Assembly: GCA_030601705.1 (NCBI GenBank)
Contig: JAUWBM010000017.1
Coordinates: 1 to 33,888 of the forward strand
From: Thermoplasmatota archaeon
Lineage (GTDB): Archaea; Thermoplasmatota; E2; DHVEG-1
DNA: 33,888 bases
Reading direction: 5' to 3'
Part shown: positions 1 to 7,789 of the stretch, piece after piece
Position numbering within the stretch: the first letter of the stretch is position 1
How the letters are laid out: every line of letters begins with the position of its first letter
Program-made: the position numbers and the translations under genes
The notes under the pieces: generated by a model
What the model saw: only the letters and a program-made list of their open reading frames with translations
The model's database searches: none
What the model was told of the DNA's origin: nothing

Positions 1-1
1 C

Positions 2-160
2 CGGCGAAGATATCCAAGAGGACACTTTTGGAGCCCTGGCAAGTTCTACCGAAGCGTCGGCGATGCAGATATTGAGACTGTAACCCAGTATGTTAGAAAT
101 CACCAACTGCAACAAATCTCTTTGGATGGCTTTCCACATCCGGCCCTGCCAACCACATGA
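2..160 (+). CDS. tnpA: IS200/IS605 transposase TnpA, C-terminal fragment (cut by window start)
   Basis: An open frame runs in from the window edge and ends at TGA 158-160, giving 52 residues. It reads HFWSPGKFYRSVG and then ETVTQYVRNHQ, the end of Y1 (HUH single-strand) transposases of the IS200/IS605 family; the Tyr encoded at 89-91 sits where the catalytic tyrosine of the last helix is expected. TnpA would cut and rejoin single-stranded ends of the element. The N-terminal HUH part lies outside the window, so I cannot say whether the gene is intact. The hairpin just downstream (163-182) fits the right end of such an element. No TnpB or accessory ORF is visible on this side. Confidence 0.72.
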   Translation, partial: RRRYPRGHFWSPGKFYRSVGDADIETVTQYVRNHQLQQISLDGFPHPALPTT

Positions 161-162
161 AG

Positions 163-182
163 CTCAGGCATTTATGCCTGAG
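163..182 (+). repeat. Subterminal hairpin of the IS200/IS605 right end
   Basis: CTCAGGCA, loop TTTA, then TGCCTGAG: a perfect 8-bp stem with a 4-base loop, 2 bases after the transposase stop codon. IS200/IS605 elements carry such hairpins near their ends as TnpA recognition structures. The cleavage site would lie a few bases 3' of the stem, possibly near TCAC at 187-190, which is a guess. No other gene is seen up to 311. Confidence 0.65.
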
Positions 183-311
183 AGAGTCACTATACTCATA
201 TCAGACAGGTTTTTTATATGATTGTAATAAGAAGCTTTGGGAAAGGAAAAAACTCTGTTTTTAAATTAAAAATCGACATTATCTGAGAACTATCTTAATG
301 ATGCAGAGGTT

Positions 312-1367
312 TTATTTTTCCATAAAAGTGACGGTATATTTCAGATATTCTTGAGAAATAAAATTCAATGGCTCTCCATTAACTTCTGCATAAGGATACA
401 TGAAATAGTTCAATGGTTCGCTTTCTTGTTTAGGATTTAATATAATATCTCGCCCAGTTGAAAGATCAATGTATGTTTCAGTTTGCGCTCCAAAATAGTA
501 ATCACGTGCTTCAATTACTTGTGGATCATCTATCTTAAGGTTTTCATTTAACATTAATTTTGCAACATCAGATGGATCAACGGACACCCAGCCGTAATTT
601 GGCAGATAGAATTCTGCACGACAGTGATATGCCCCGGTAATATCACCGTCTTTTGCTATCCGTGTCCCGAGTATTTCTCTTGCTGGCACTCCTGCACTTC
701 TTGATAATGCAACAAAGACTGATGAGAAGTCAACGCATTTGCCTTTAAGATCTAGAAGCAGCTCACAGACATCTCCATCGCCGCAGAAACTTAAATTGGA
801 ATCGCGTTCTCCGTGTTCTACAAGATAATCATATATCGCTGTTGCTTTACTGAGTATCGTTGTTTTCCCTTCAGTTATCTCATCTGCATGTTCTTTTACA
901 ATCCCCGTTATTGGTCCAAGATTTGTTGGAAGTAAATACTTCTCTAGATCCACTGGTAATGGTCCTTCTTCTAACGGGAAATTTTTCATTATTATTTCAT
1001 TTCTTGTAATATCAAATGATAACGTTAACTGTGGGAACTCTTGTGGTTTGATCCATTCGGCATATAGTATCATAATACCGTTTTCCCGTTCACTTTGTAT
1101 GCTGCTATGGTTGTAGTTACCAGTGATTATCAAGTTTTCAACGAGTTGGTTTTCATTTGAGACAGGATAGGGGAGCCATAATCGCGCTATTTCTGTTGGT
1201 TCATCTGTTCTAATGGTGATATTAAAACTCATCTCTCCTTGTTTCATTTTTGGTGTAATCTCTTCTGTCGATCGATATTTTATTACATCAGTTGTTGTTT
1301 CTATACATCCAGTTGAGAAAAGTATTGTTAGTAGTATGAAAATAATTATAAATACATTTTTTTTCAT
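312..1367 (-). CDS. Lipoprotein with transglutaminase-like (papain-fold) domain
   Basis: This 351-aa protein starts with a Lys-rich, hydrophobic signal ending in STGC (Cys21), a lipobox, so it is probably an exported lipid-anchored protein. Residues about 170-270 form a transglutaminase-like domain (PF01841 type). The visible triad is Cys211 in GKCVDFSS, His248 in AYHCRAEF and Asp264 in VSVDPSD. In archaea these domains are usually thought to act as peptidases or cross-linking enzymes on surface proteins; the substrate here is unknown. Residues about 40-125 look like a beta-rich N-terminal module. It is transcribed divergently from the beta-helix gene at 1454, so both may serve the cell surface. 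The start ATG opens directly into the signal peptide. Confidence 0.85.
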   Translation of the reverse strand: MKKNVFIIIFILLTILFSTGCIETTTDVIKYRSTEEITPKMKQGEMSFNITIRTDEPTEIARLWLPYPVSNENQLVENLIITGNYNHSSIQSERENGIMILYAEWIKPQEFPQLTLSFDITRNEIIMKNFPLEEGPLPVDLEKYLLPTNLGPITGIVKEHADEITEGKTTILSKATAIYDYLVEHGERDSNLSFCGDGDVCELLLDLKGKCVDFSSVFVALSRSAGVPAREILGTRIAKDGDITGAYHCRAEFYLPNYGWVSVDPSDVAKLMLNENLKIDDPQVIEARDYYFGAQTETYIDLSTGRDIILNPKQESEPLNYFMYPYAEVNGEPLNFISQEYLKYTVTFMEK

Positions 1368-1453
1368 AAACCTTGATTATCATACATCCTTTAATAAAAT
1401 TTTATGATTCATGTTGAGAAATTATTAAATAGATCACTTTGTTTGATTACTTA

Positions 1454-2335
1454 ATGAGAAGAGCTTTCAGCAAAGATAGAGCTAGATTAGTGTTGATTTC
1501 AATTATGGTTATAATTCTATTTAACAATTACATGATTCAAATCGGTGTAGGTGAAGAGACTGATTCTCCCGTTGTTTATGTCAGCAGTACAGGCTTGGGG
1601 AATTATTCAACTATTCAACAGGGAATCGACCAAGCAAATGATGGCGATACTGTTTTTGTTTATAATGGAACCTATTATGAAAATATCGTGATTGATAAAA
1701 CTCTATCACTTATCGGAGAAGATAATACAACGACGTTTATTAATGGACGAGATGTTGGGAATGTTATTAAAATCAATGCTGATGGCGTTACCATTAAAGG
1801 GTTTACCATTCAACATGGTGGGTTGACGTACCCGCTTGCTGGTATTAATTGCAGCTCAGATCATAATACGATTAGTGAAAATAGTATTATTTTTAATTTT
1901 TATGGAATAATACTTTATCGTTCTTCCAACAACAAAATTACTGAAAATATTATTCATAACAATTATAATTGCGGCATATATTTAAGTCAGTCAACTCACA
2001 ATATAATTGAGAATAACATCATTCAACAGCATACGTATAGTGGAATTGGTATGTATGATTCCTCTGATAATAATACGATTCAAAGAAATACGTTAAGAAA
2101 CAATAATTATTGCGGGGTTAATATCAGGATATCGTCATTTAATATTGTGAGAGAAAATATTTTTGTTGATAACAATATTGGAATTCATATTCCTACCTTG
2201 GAAAATACAGTTGAGGCAAATAGTTTTTTTAATAATAATCAGGATATTGATGCAGAGTTGTTAACACCAGGGTATACATTTATTATGGTAGTTTTTGTAT
2301 TAGCTTTGGTTCTTTACTGGAGACAAACACACTAG
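1454..2335 (+). CDS. NosD-like right-handed beta-helix surface protein
   Basis: The 293-aa product has an N-terminal hydrophobic segment followed by a sequence about to enter a beta-helix (STIQQGIDQANDGDTVFVYN). From about residue 110 it carries repeated Asn-rich turns of the type NTISENS.I..N..GI.L, typical of NosD/CASH beta-helix repeats (PF05048/PF13229 type) that bind or cut polysaccharides or coordinate ligands. The C-terminus is PGYTFIMVVFVLALVLY followed by WRQTH: a Pro-Gly, a transmembrane helix and a basic end, resembling a PGF-CTERM-type archaeosortase signal (inference). An in-frame TTG lies at 1439, but a TATA-like TTATTAAAT at 1422-1430 is placed for a leaderless transcript beginning near ATG 1454, so I prefer the ATG. 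Confidence 0.8.
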   Translation: MRRAFSKDRARLVLISIMVIILFNNYMIQIGVGEETDSPVVYVSSTGLGNYSTIQQGIDQANDGDTVFVYNGTYYENIVIDKTLSLIGEDNTTTFINGRDVGNVIKINADGVTIKGFTIQHGGLTYPLAGINCSSDHNTISENSIIFNFYGIILYRSSNNKITENIIHNNYNCGIYLSQSTHNIIENNIIQQHTYSGIGMYDSSDNNTIQRNTLRNNNYCGVNIRISSFNIVRENIFVDNNIGIHIPTLENTVEANSFFNNNQDIDAELLTPGYTFIMVVFVLALVLYWRQTH

Positions 2336-2453
2336 TAGTTATTTTTGTTTTCATTTTCTTTTCCTCCCGTAGAAATTAAAAAATTTAATGCAACATCTAT
2401 TACAATACTGATTTAAATCATCCTCACATCCATCAGATAAAATAACGCTTTTA

Positions 2454-2470
2454 GGAGGTTCAATTCCCCC
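2454..2470 (+). repeat. T-arm-like fragment, inverted relative to the neighbouring tRNA-Thr
   Basis: GGAGGTTCAATTCCCCC is identical to the T-arm of the tRNA-Thr at 2525-2595 except for one base, but lies on the opposite strand 55 bases away. No acceptor or anticodon arm accompanies it, so it is not a second tRNA. It may be a tRNA remnant or chance. The rest of the 2336-2684 gap holds only the tRNA, its T-rich flank and T-rich sequence after the beta-helix gene. Confidence 0.4.
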
Positions 2471-2524
2471 ACACTAAAAATGGCATTTTAGACGTTTTCA
2501 ACAGGAGAAAAATACCTCCCAGAA

Positions 2525-2595
2525 GCCGCTGGGGGGAATTGAACCCCCGACCTATTCCTTACCAAGGAATCGCTATACCTCTAAGCCACAGCGGC
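2525..2595 (-). tRNA. tRNA-Thr (anticodon GGT)
   Basis: Read on the minus strand, the 71-base sequence folds as a cloverleaf. The acceptor GCCGCTG pairs with CAGCGGC. The D-arm is GCT...AGC with GG in the loop. The anticodon stem ATTCC/GGAAT encloses loop TTGGTAA, anticodon GGT (threonine). The T-arm is GGGGG-TTCAATT-CCCCC. The 3' CCA is not encoded, which is common in archaea. No intron is present in the anticodon loop. A short T run follows the 3' end on the minus strand and may terminate transcription. Confidence 0.95.
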
Positions 2596-2684
2596 ATATT
2601 TTACCCCTGAATGGAGAGAGGGTTTATTTTAATTTTTGGCAAAATTGGGTTGAATGGGAATGTTTTTTAGAAGGGTATTCATTT

Positions 2685-3581
2685 TTGAAACAGATGAAAT
2701 TTATAAAATCAATTGATTTGCCCGACGTACAATCCCGACTTTCTCCATCAAAATTTAAGATAACTAGAGTTGGAGTAACCGGTGTTAAAAAACTTGTTCA
2801 TATAAAAAGGCCCAATAAGGAGTCTGCACTTCCGTTAGTTGTTAAAATGGATCTTTTCGTTGACCTTCCTGCATCACAAAAAGGAAGTCACATGTCTAGG
2901 AATTTAGAACTTGTATCAGATATAATTGATCTTAATCTTCAGAAACCTGTCTCTGATTTGGAATCTTTTTGCGCCAAAATCGCTAAACAACTTCTTGAAA
3001 AACATGATTATGCAACATTTTCAGAAGTTAAGGCAGAGGCAGATTACTTTTTAGACGTTACATATCCATCTGGGAAAAAGGGATCAGAACCATACAAGCT
3101 TGTAGCAGAAGCAAGAGCAAAAAGTAATGGGGAGATTAAAAAACTAATCGGTGTAAAAGCAATAGGCATGACGGCATGTCCTTGTGCAATGGAAGTGGTC
3201 AGAAAGTTAGATTCTCGTGACAAATATTTTCCTGTCCCTACTCATAATCAGCGAAATATTGGTACATTGATGATAGAAGTTCCACGTGATGTACAATCAG
3301 TTGATGCAGATGACCTAATTAATATCGTGGAAAAATCGTTTAGCAGTCCCACGTATAGCATTTTAAAACGTAAGGAGGAAGGAGAGTTAGTTTTAGATGC
3401 ACATAAAAAACCTAAGTTTGTTGAAGATGTAGTAAGAGATATGCTCAGTACCATTTTGAAGAAATATAAGGGTCTTCCTGATGATGTGGTAGTTATTGCT
3501 AGAAGTGAAAGCGAAGAGTCGATCCATAAACATAACGCGTTTGCTGAACGTGTTACTACACTTGGTGAACTGAGAAAATAA
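2685..3581 (+). CDS. mptA: GTP cyclohydrolase MptA (FolE2/type IB family)
   Basis: This 298-aa protein belongs to the MptA/FolE2 family (PF02649), which opens the GTP ring as the first step of pterin synthesis. Archaeal MptA makes 7,8-dihydro-D-neopterin 2',3'-cyclic phosphate using Fe(II), for methanopterin-type cofactors and perhaps deazaguanine tRNA bases. Family motifs seen are SHMSRNLE (His69), the GMTACPCAM signature (Cys165 and Cys167) and PTHNQR (His187). Length is usual for archaeal MptA. TTG 2685 is taken as the start because AAGGGT at 2671-2676 is a suitable distance upstream; ATG 2694 is the alternative but lies far from it. The gene stands alone, with the next gene 108 bases on in the same direction. 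Confidence 0.9.
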   Translation: MKQMKFIKSIDLPDVQSRLSPSKFKITRVGVTGVKKLVHIKRPNKESALPLVVKMDLFVDLPASQKGSHMSRNLELVSDIIDLNLQKPVSDLESFCAKIAKQLLEKHDYATFSEVKAEADYFLDVTYPSGKKGSEPYKLVAEARAKSNGEIKKLIGVKAIGMTACPCAMEVVRKLDSRDKYFPVPTHNQRNIGTLMIEVPRDVQSVDADDLINIVEKSFSSPTYSILKRKEEGELVLDAHKKPKFVEDVVRDMLSTILKKYKGLPDDVVVIARSESEESIHKHNAFAERVTTLGELRK

Positions 3582-3689
3582 TTAGAACAATAGCCATCAA
3601 TCAAATCTTATATTCTCTGACACACTATTATTTTTAAATTATACTCGAGTAAAAAACCTTTAAGAACAATGGCTTGATTACAGCATCCC

Positions 3690-4814
3690 ATGTCAAAATA
3701 TCATATTGCATATTTACCCGGTGATGGGGTTGGAAACGACGTAATGGATGCAGCAAAAATCGTTCTTGATACAATAAACCTTGATGCAGAATATATTCAT
3801 GGGGACATTGGTTGGGAGTTTTGGAAAACAGAAGGTAATCCTCTACCCGATCGAACCGTTGAATTGTTAAAGGAAACAGACTGCTGCCTTTTCGGTGCAA
3901 TAACATCTAAACCAAACGAAGATGCTCAAAAAGAATTGATACCTGAGTTGAGAAATAAAGGAATTGTTTATTCAAGTGCAATTGTAAGACTGCGTCAGGA
4001 ATTAAATTTACATACAAATTTACGACCTTGCAAGGCCTATCCTGGAAATCCATTGAACTACAGAGATGATATAGATTTGGTTGTTTTTAGAGAAAACACC
4101 GAAGGGCTTTACGCTGGAGTTGAATTTGGACCACCTAGCAAAGAAGTCTTTAATGCACTTATGACGCATAAAAAAATGAAGAAGTTTGAGAATACACCAC
4201 TTGATGATATGGCGGTTTCTTGTAGAATATTTACTAGGAAGGCATGTCAAAATATTGTAAGACAGGCTTTTGAATATGCAAAAGAGCATAATCGCAGTTC
4301 AGTAACTCTTGTGGAAAAACCAAATGTTATAAGGGAAACCAGTGGAATGATGGTACAAGAAGCGCGTAGGATAGCTAAGGGATATCCAGGTATTGAATTA
4401 TGGGAGACGAACGTTGATGCAATGTGTATGTGGCTTGTAAAAAACCCACAGGATTATAGTGTGTTGGTATCTTCAAATATGTTTGGTGATATTATCTCAG
4501 ATCTTGCTGCTCAACTTGTAGGGGGCTTAGGATTTGCAGCTAGTGGAAACATTGGTGATAACTATGCAGTTTTTGAACCCACACACGGCTCTGCACCCAA
4601 ATATGCAGGGCAATATAAGGTTAATCCCACTGCTATGATTCGTTCAGTGAAATTAATGCTGGATTGGCTTGGTGAAAAACAATATGCTGCAAATCTAGAC
4701 AAGGCAATAGCACATGTAATCAAAGAAGGAAAAATAACAACCTACGATCTTGGAGGATCTAATACATCTTTGGAGATGGCAGAAGCAATAGCAAAAAAAT
4801 ATGAGGAACTTTAA
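3690..4814 (+). CDS. Isocitrate/isopropylmalate dehydrogenase family enzyme, NADP-type cofactor residues
   Basis: The 374-aa cytoplasmic enzyme is a beta-decarboxylating dehydrogenase oxidising a 2-hydroxy-3-carboxy acid. It shows LPGDGVGND near the start, RENTEGLYAG (residues 134-143), the metal/substrate segment with Asp243 and SSNMFGDIISD (about 261-271), and GSAPKYAGQYKVNP (300-313). Lys304, Tyr305 and Val311 align with Lys344, Tyr345 and Val351, which make E. coli isocitrate dehydrogenase NADP-specific. In the substrate loop Ser96 aligns with Ser113 of that enzyme, but Ile98 replaces Asn115, so isocitrate is not certain; isopropylmalate or homoisocitrate remain possible. A TATA-like TTTTAAATTATA lies at about 3633-3644, giving a short leader. 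It ends before a strong hairpin at 4883-4932. Confidence 0.85.
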   Translation: MSKYHIAYLPGDGVGNDVMDAAKIVLDTINLDAEYIHGDIGWEFWKTEGNPLPDRTVELLKETDCCLFGAITSKPNEDAQKELIPELRNKGIVYSSAIVRLRQELNLHTNLRPCKAYPGNPLNYRDDIDLVVFRENTEGLYAGVEFGPPSKEVFNALMTHKKMKKFENTPLDDMAVSCRIFTRKACQNIVRQAFEYAKEHNRSSVTLVEKPNVIRETSGMMVQEARRIAKGYPGIELWETNVDAMCMWLVKNPQDYSVLVSSNMFGDIISDLAAQLVGGLGFAASGNIGDNYAVFEPTHGSAPKYAGQYKVNPTAMIRSVKLMLDWLGEKQYAANLDKAIAHVIKEGKITTYDLGGSNTSLEMAEAIAKKYEEL

Positions 4815-4882
4815 GGTTGCATCTGCTACATGATAAACAGCAGTCACCGCACTTTTTAATTTTTTAGGTACATTAATTAGCA

Positions 4883-4932
4883 ATGTTTTGTAGCTGGCTA
4901 TAGGTTAAAAGCTATAATGAGCTATAAAACAT
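4883..4932. terminator. 13-bp hairpin between convergent genes, with three GCTATA copies
   Basis: ATGTTTTGTAGCT (4883-4895) pairs with AGCTATAAAACAT (4920-4932) with one G-U pair. The 24-base loop holds two of the three GCTATA copies (4897, 4911 and 4921), so other pairings are possible. It sits between the plus-strand dehydrogenase and the minus-strand gene ending at 5006. An A-rich stretch at 4945-4967 would be a T-rich terminator for that minus-strand gene. A bidirectional terminator is the simplest reading. Confidence 0.5.
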
Positions 4933-5005
4933 ATCTATTCCTAATTAAAAAAGAAAAAAAGAAGAAAGATCTTTGAATGATTTTAATTATCGTGAGCCTA
5001 CTACT

Positions 5006-5365
5006 TTACAGTACTTGCAATCCGCCTTCGAAGAACCCGAACACGTATGTGAATAGACCAAGTCCTACTTCATACATTCGTCCCATATAGGCTGAGTCCC
5101 TGAATATTACCGTGTTCAAGGTTACCCATCCCATGGTTCTCTCGGTGGGGGTAAACTGGATGTAAAATAGTCTGATTGCCATCGCATGATTTGTGTTTCC
5201 CTTACGGAGTTTATGGAATAATAAACCTTTGAGAAACACTCTACCAACGTCGAGAGGTTCTGGATCTTGTTCGGTCTTCTCTGTCATCCCTGCTGCCAGG
5301 GGTATTGTTGTCAACATCAGCATGCATATTAGTAGGCCGATTATTTTCTTTTTCATAACCTTCAT
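5006..5365 (-). CDS. Small secreted protein of unknown function
   Basis: I do not recognise this 119-aa protein. It begins with a clear Sec-type signal (Lys-rich start, then IIGLLICMLMLTTIPLAAG) and has a mature part of about 90 residues. The mature part contains an acidic linker, a basic stretch (FHKLRKGNTNHAM) and a hydrophobic Gly/Phe-rich C-terminus (LGLFTYVFGFFEGGLQVL) that could sit on or in the membrane. The frame is open up to 5398, but GGGG 8-9 bases before the ATG at 5365 fixes the start at MKVMKKK; the same GGGG site precedes the signal peptides at 7790 and 24917. A TATA-like stretch lies near 5398-5405. It is monocistronic, next to taw3 in the same direction. Confidence 0.7.
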   Translation of the reverse strand: MKVMKKKIIGLLICMLMLTTIPLAAGMTEKTEQDPEPLDVGRVFLKGLLFHKLRKGNTNHAMAIRLFYIQFTPTERTMGWVTLNTVIFRDSAYMGRMYEVGLGLFTYVFGFFEGGLQVL

Positions 5366-5418
5366 GATTTTTTCCCCAATCACTAATATATCAAACACTA
5401 TATAAATGTTTTGTTAAT

Positions 5419-6003
5419 TTAACTTAAAATATCCCTCAATTTATCCTCAAATCGTAAAAGTTTGTCCATGGATTTCTTAAAAACTTCGTTTGAAATATCT
5501 ATTAAAAGCTGTGAATATTCCTTCTCACAAAATAAAATTCCATCCCTTCCAATGGGTGCGTCAAGACGTTCGGTACTACAAACCTCAACAACGATTTTTT
5601 TCCGAATAGATTTCATTCCTGAGTTTTTAAATCCGCTTGCTATCGCGGTTTTTACAATCGTATCTGCCATCTCGCTGGTATCAGTTACAATATGTATTAT
5701 GGGCGATTGTGCAATTAACCATAACAGTCCATTTTTTGCCTTTTTTGCTGCTGTTTCTAATTCATTAGGTTCTATGGTTCTATGCCATTTTCCAAGGAAT
5801 CTCGCTTTTTTTTTATCTCCTATTTTGGGTATTTCCAGTAAAACAATCCTACCAGCACAACTACTTGAGGTATAACATTCTTCAGAATCATTAATTAAAC
5901 TGAGTATAGGTAGGATTTCTTTGTCTGCTTTCTTTTCGGTACAGGCTTTTTCTAGAGATCTGAGTGCTTTCTCTTTTGCATCTAAAAACTCTTTTTTTAC
6001 CAT
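5419..6003 (-). CDS. taw3: tRNA wybutosine/wyosine-synthesis methyltransferase Taw3 (TYW3 family)
   Basis: The 194-aa protein matches the TYW3/Taw3 family (PF02676). These enzymes N4-methylate the tricyclic wyosine intermediate at position 37 of tRNA-Phe using S-adenosylmethionine. The signature SSCAGR occurs at residues 47-52, followed by KWH (about 73-75) and the region GLLWLIAQSPIIHI seen in the family. Length is usual. It lies 34 bases downstream of the saccharopine-dehydrogenase-like gene on the same strand and could be cotranscribed with it. No other wyosine-pathway gene is visible in the window. Confidence 0.85.
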   Translation of the reverse strand: MVKKEFLDAKEKALRSLEKACTEKKADKEILPILSLINDSEECYTSSSCAGRIVLLEIPKIGDKKKARFLGKWHRTIEPNELETAAKKAKNGLLWLIAQSPIIHIVTDTSEMADTIVKTAIASGFKNSGMKSIRKKIVVEVCSTERLDAPIGRDGILFCEKEYSQLLIDISNEVFKKSMDKLLRFEDKLRDILS

Positions 6004-6037
6004 ATTTTTACTCTCATGCTACTTTTATTTCGAATAT

Positions 6038-7186
6038 TCATACTGATTTCTTATTAATTATAATGTCTCGCTTATTAAGTTCATCAAAGAAAGGTGTACA
6101 AGGGACAGTCTCTTCTGGACAAAATACACCTTTTTTCTTAATTAATCCTTTTTCTATCATCTGAGCTATAATAGAGACGGGATATCCTGTTGTACGCATC
6201 ATCGCTGAAATATTGTTTTCTTTGTCATAGTAATCCATCATAGTGTATTCCACACTGCGCTTCTTCCCGTCTTTTATTCCTTCGCTTAGAACTTTGAGAA
6301 GTACTATATCTTCTTCATTCCTTGGCAGATTTTTCATGAGAAGTGTTGTTAGCAGGTCTTTTGGAGCAACTCCCTGTTTCCCTATTTTGATTTTCTTTTC
6401 CTCTGCAAATCCAAGATCCAGAAGGGTTTTAAACTTATCGCAATGGCCAGGATATCTCACCGTTTTATAATCAAGATAATTTATTCTATTCTTATACACA
6501 TAAGGAAGAGTGGAACAACCACCGGAAGTTAGAAAAGCCTCCATCTTTCCAAAAGGCTGCGGGAACATTATTGTTTCCAGCTCTGTCATGGATTTTTTCT
6601 TGATAATTTTGCCACGATCGAGAACAATAGCATCTTCAATGTATTCATTTAGAAGTCCAGTTAGTGAGAAGACAATCTGATAGTTTAGTGGTGGTTTTGG
6701 ATTTACGGGTAAGCCGCCTACTCTCAATTTTACATAGTCAACGGATTCCATCTGTTCAACAATATCACGAGTAATTATTGATGTTAAACCTGGTGCAAGG
6801 CCGCAGTCAGGAATAATTGTTACGCCATTCTTCACCGCCTCTTTAGAAAGGCCCCGCTCTTTTTCTACAATTTCGTTATTCCCTCCAAGGTCAAGAAAAT
6901 GTGTTATTGTTTCTACTGCAATCCTTGCTAACGTATAGTTAAACCTGTATGATACTGCAGATATTGCAACATCAAAGTTTTGAAAATGTTTCTTTACGAG
7001 ATTTATATTTTCTACATTTATGTTGGTAAATTCTAGGTTTTTATCTCCAAGGAATTTTTCAGCAGATTGAATTGTTTGTTTATCTTTATCTGCAATTGTA
7101 ATATTTTTAAAATTTGAATATTTACTTAGATCATAAGCAATTGCACGCCCCATCATCCCGGCGCCAAGAACAAGGATTTTCATCAT
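6038..7186 (-). CDS. Saccharopine dehydrogenase-like NAD(P)-dependent oxidoreductase
   Basis: The 382-aa protein starts with a Rossmann nucleotide-binding motif (KILVLGAGMMGRAIA) and continues with the saccharopine dehydrogenase fold: SAVSYRFNYTLARIAVE, FLDLGGNN and IPDCGLAPGLTSII. The family includes lysine-metabolism enzymes and carboxynorspermidine dehydrogenases. Substrate cannot be fixed from sequence. A start at ATG 7186 is chosen because GGAG lies 6 bases upstream and the Rossmann strand begins there. An in-frame ATG at 7228 adds 14 residues and lies about 23 bases from a TATA-like AAATATATT (near 7246-7257), so a leaderless longer form is possible. It is followed by taw3 on the same strand. 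Confidence 0.85.
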   Translation of the reverse strand: MMKILVLGAGMMGRAIAYDLSKYSNFKNITIADKDKQTIQSAEKFLGDKNLEFTNINVENINLVKKHFQNFDVAISAVSYRFNYTLARIAVETITHFLDLGGNNEIVEKERGLSKEAVKNGVTIIPDCGLAPGLTSIITRDIVEQMESVDYVKLRVGGLPVNPKPPLNYQIVFSLTGLLNEYIEDAIVLDRGKIIKKKSMTELETIMFPQPFGKMEAFLTSGGCSTLPYVYKNRINYLDYKTVRYPGHCDKFKTLLDLGFAEEKKIKIGKQGVAPKDLLTTLLMKNLPRNEEDIVLLKVLSEGIKDGKKRSVEYTMMDYYDKENNISAMMRTTGYPVSIIAQMIEKGLIKKKGVFCPEETVPCTPFFDELNKRDIIINKKSV

Positions 7187-7383
7187 AGATTGCTCCAGAT
7201 GCTGTTGGTTGGGAATGTCAACTGCCATTAAAAATTGTTGCTTTGTAAATATATTTCATATATTATTATTTAGAAAGAAAAATAGCAAGGTCATTATAGC
7301 TAAAAAATTGTTGCAAACCCCATTGGATTGGTTTTTTATTGGCAGATGCTTTCTAATTTTCAGAAAAATATTTAAATGAAGAA

Positions 7384-7424
7384 TGTATACATGTGTCGTG
7401 ATAACGTTATACACAATAAATTGT
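7384..7424. promoter_or_regulatory. Three adjacent palindromes in the leader of the 49-aa ORF
   Basis: TGTATACA (7384-7391), ATAACGTTAT (7401-7410) and ACAAT-AA-ATTGT (7413-7424) follow each other just downstream of a TATA-like ATATTTAAAT (about 7369-7378) and directly before the small ORF at 7428. Dense dyad symmetry next to the expected transcription start suggests repressor binding sites. No regulator gene for it is recognised here. Confidence 0.4.
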
Positions 7425-7427
7425 TAA

Positions 7428-7577
7428 ATGATAAAAATGAATAAAGAAAATGTTGAACCTAAAAACAACAATCTAGGCGTAACAGAGGATGACTTTGGTG
7501 ATATGTTGCATAAGTTAGTGTTACTCAATGACTCATTCTACTATTATAAAACGATGATAGAGCACAATCGAGATTAG
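7428..7577 (+). CDS. Possible small protein (49 aa), unknown
   Basis: This short frame begins ATG ATA AAA ATG and ends at TAG 7575-7577. The product is polar and acidic with many Asn (VEPKNNN, then TEDDFGDMLHKLVLLNDSFYYY) and no signal or membrane segment. It matches no family I recognise. Support comes from position: a TATA-like box about 50 bases upstream, palindromes between that box and the start, and a T run (7645-7650) about 70 bases downstream that could end the transcript. There is no clear ribosome binding site. The second ATG at 7437 is an equal start candidate. It may be spurious. Confidence 0.4.
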   Translation: MIKMNKENVEPKNNNLGVTEDDFGDMLHKLVLLNDSFYYYKTMIEHNRD

Positions 7578-7673
7578 AGCGAAAAGTCAATCAATTTAAT
7601 AAATGTGATCTGAGACCCTTCAAATTACTTGGGTTCTGAATACCTTTTTTATCCTCCCCGAAACCCAATTTTG

Positions 7674-7693
7674 GGGTTGTCCGTGGACAACCC
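7674..7693. repeat. 9-bp perfect inverted repeat with an overlapping alternative hairpin
   Basis: GGGTTGTCC and GGACAACCC are perfect arms around GT. Just upstream, AACCCAA at 7662-7668 can instead pair with TTGGGGTT (7671-7678), so two hairpins compete. The repeat lies about 30 bases upstream of the TATA-like TTTATATA (about 7726-7733) of the gene at 7790. It may be an operator for that gene or a transcription end for the 49-aa ORF. Confidence 0.5.
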
Positions 7694-7789
7694 ACACAAC
7701 GTTGCATACAATATTCATATAAAGATTTATATATCGGTTCTTTCATAAGTATAATACTGATTACAAAAATAATATTTACATGGGGTAAT

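Noticed and set aside
5462..5875. 137-aa plus-strand ORF
   Set aside because: Antisense shadow of taw3.
7608..7650. CTGAGACCC...GGGTTC resembling part of a TPP riboswitch
   Set aside because: Only the CTGAGA-like piece matches; the rest of the conserved core is absent and no thiamine gene is downstream.
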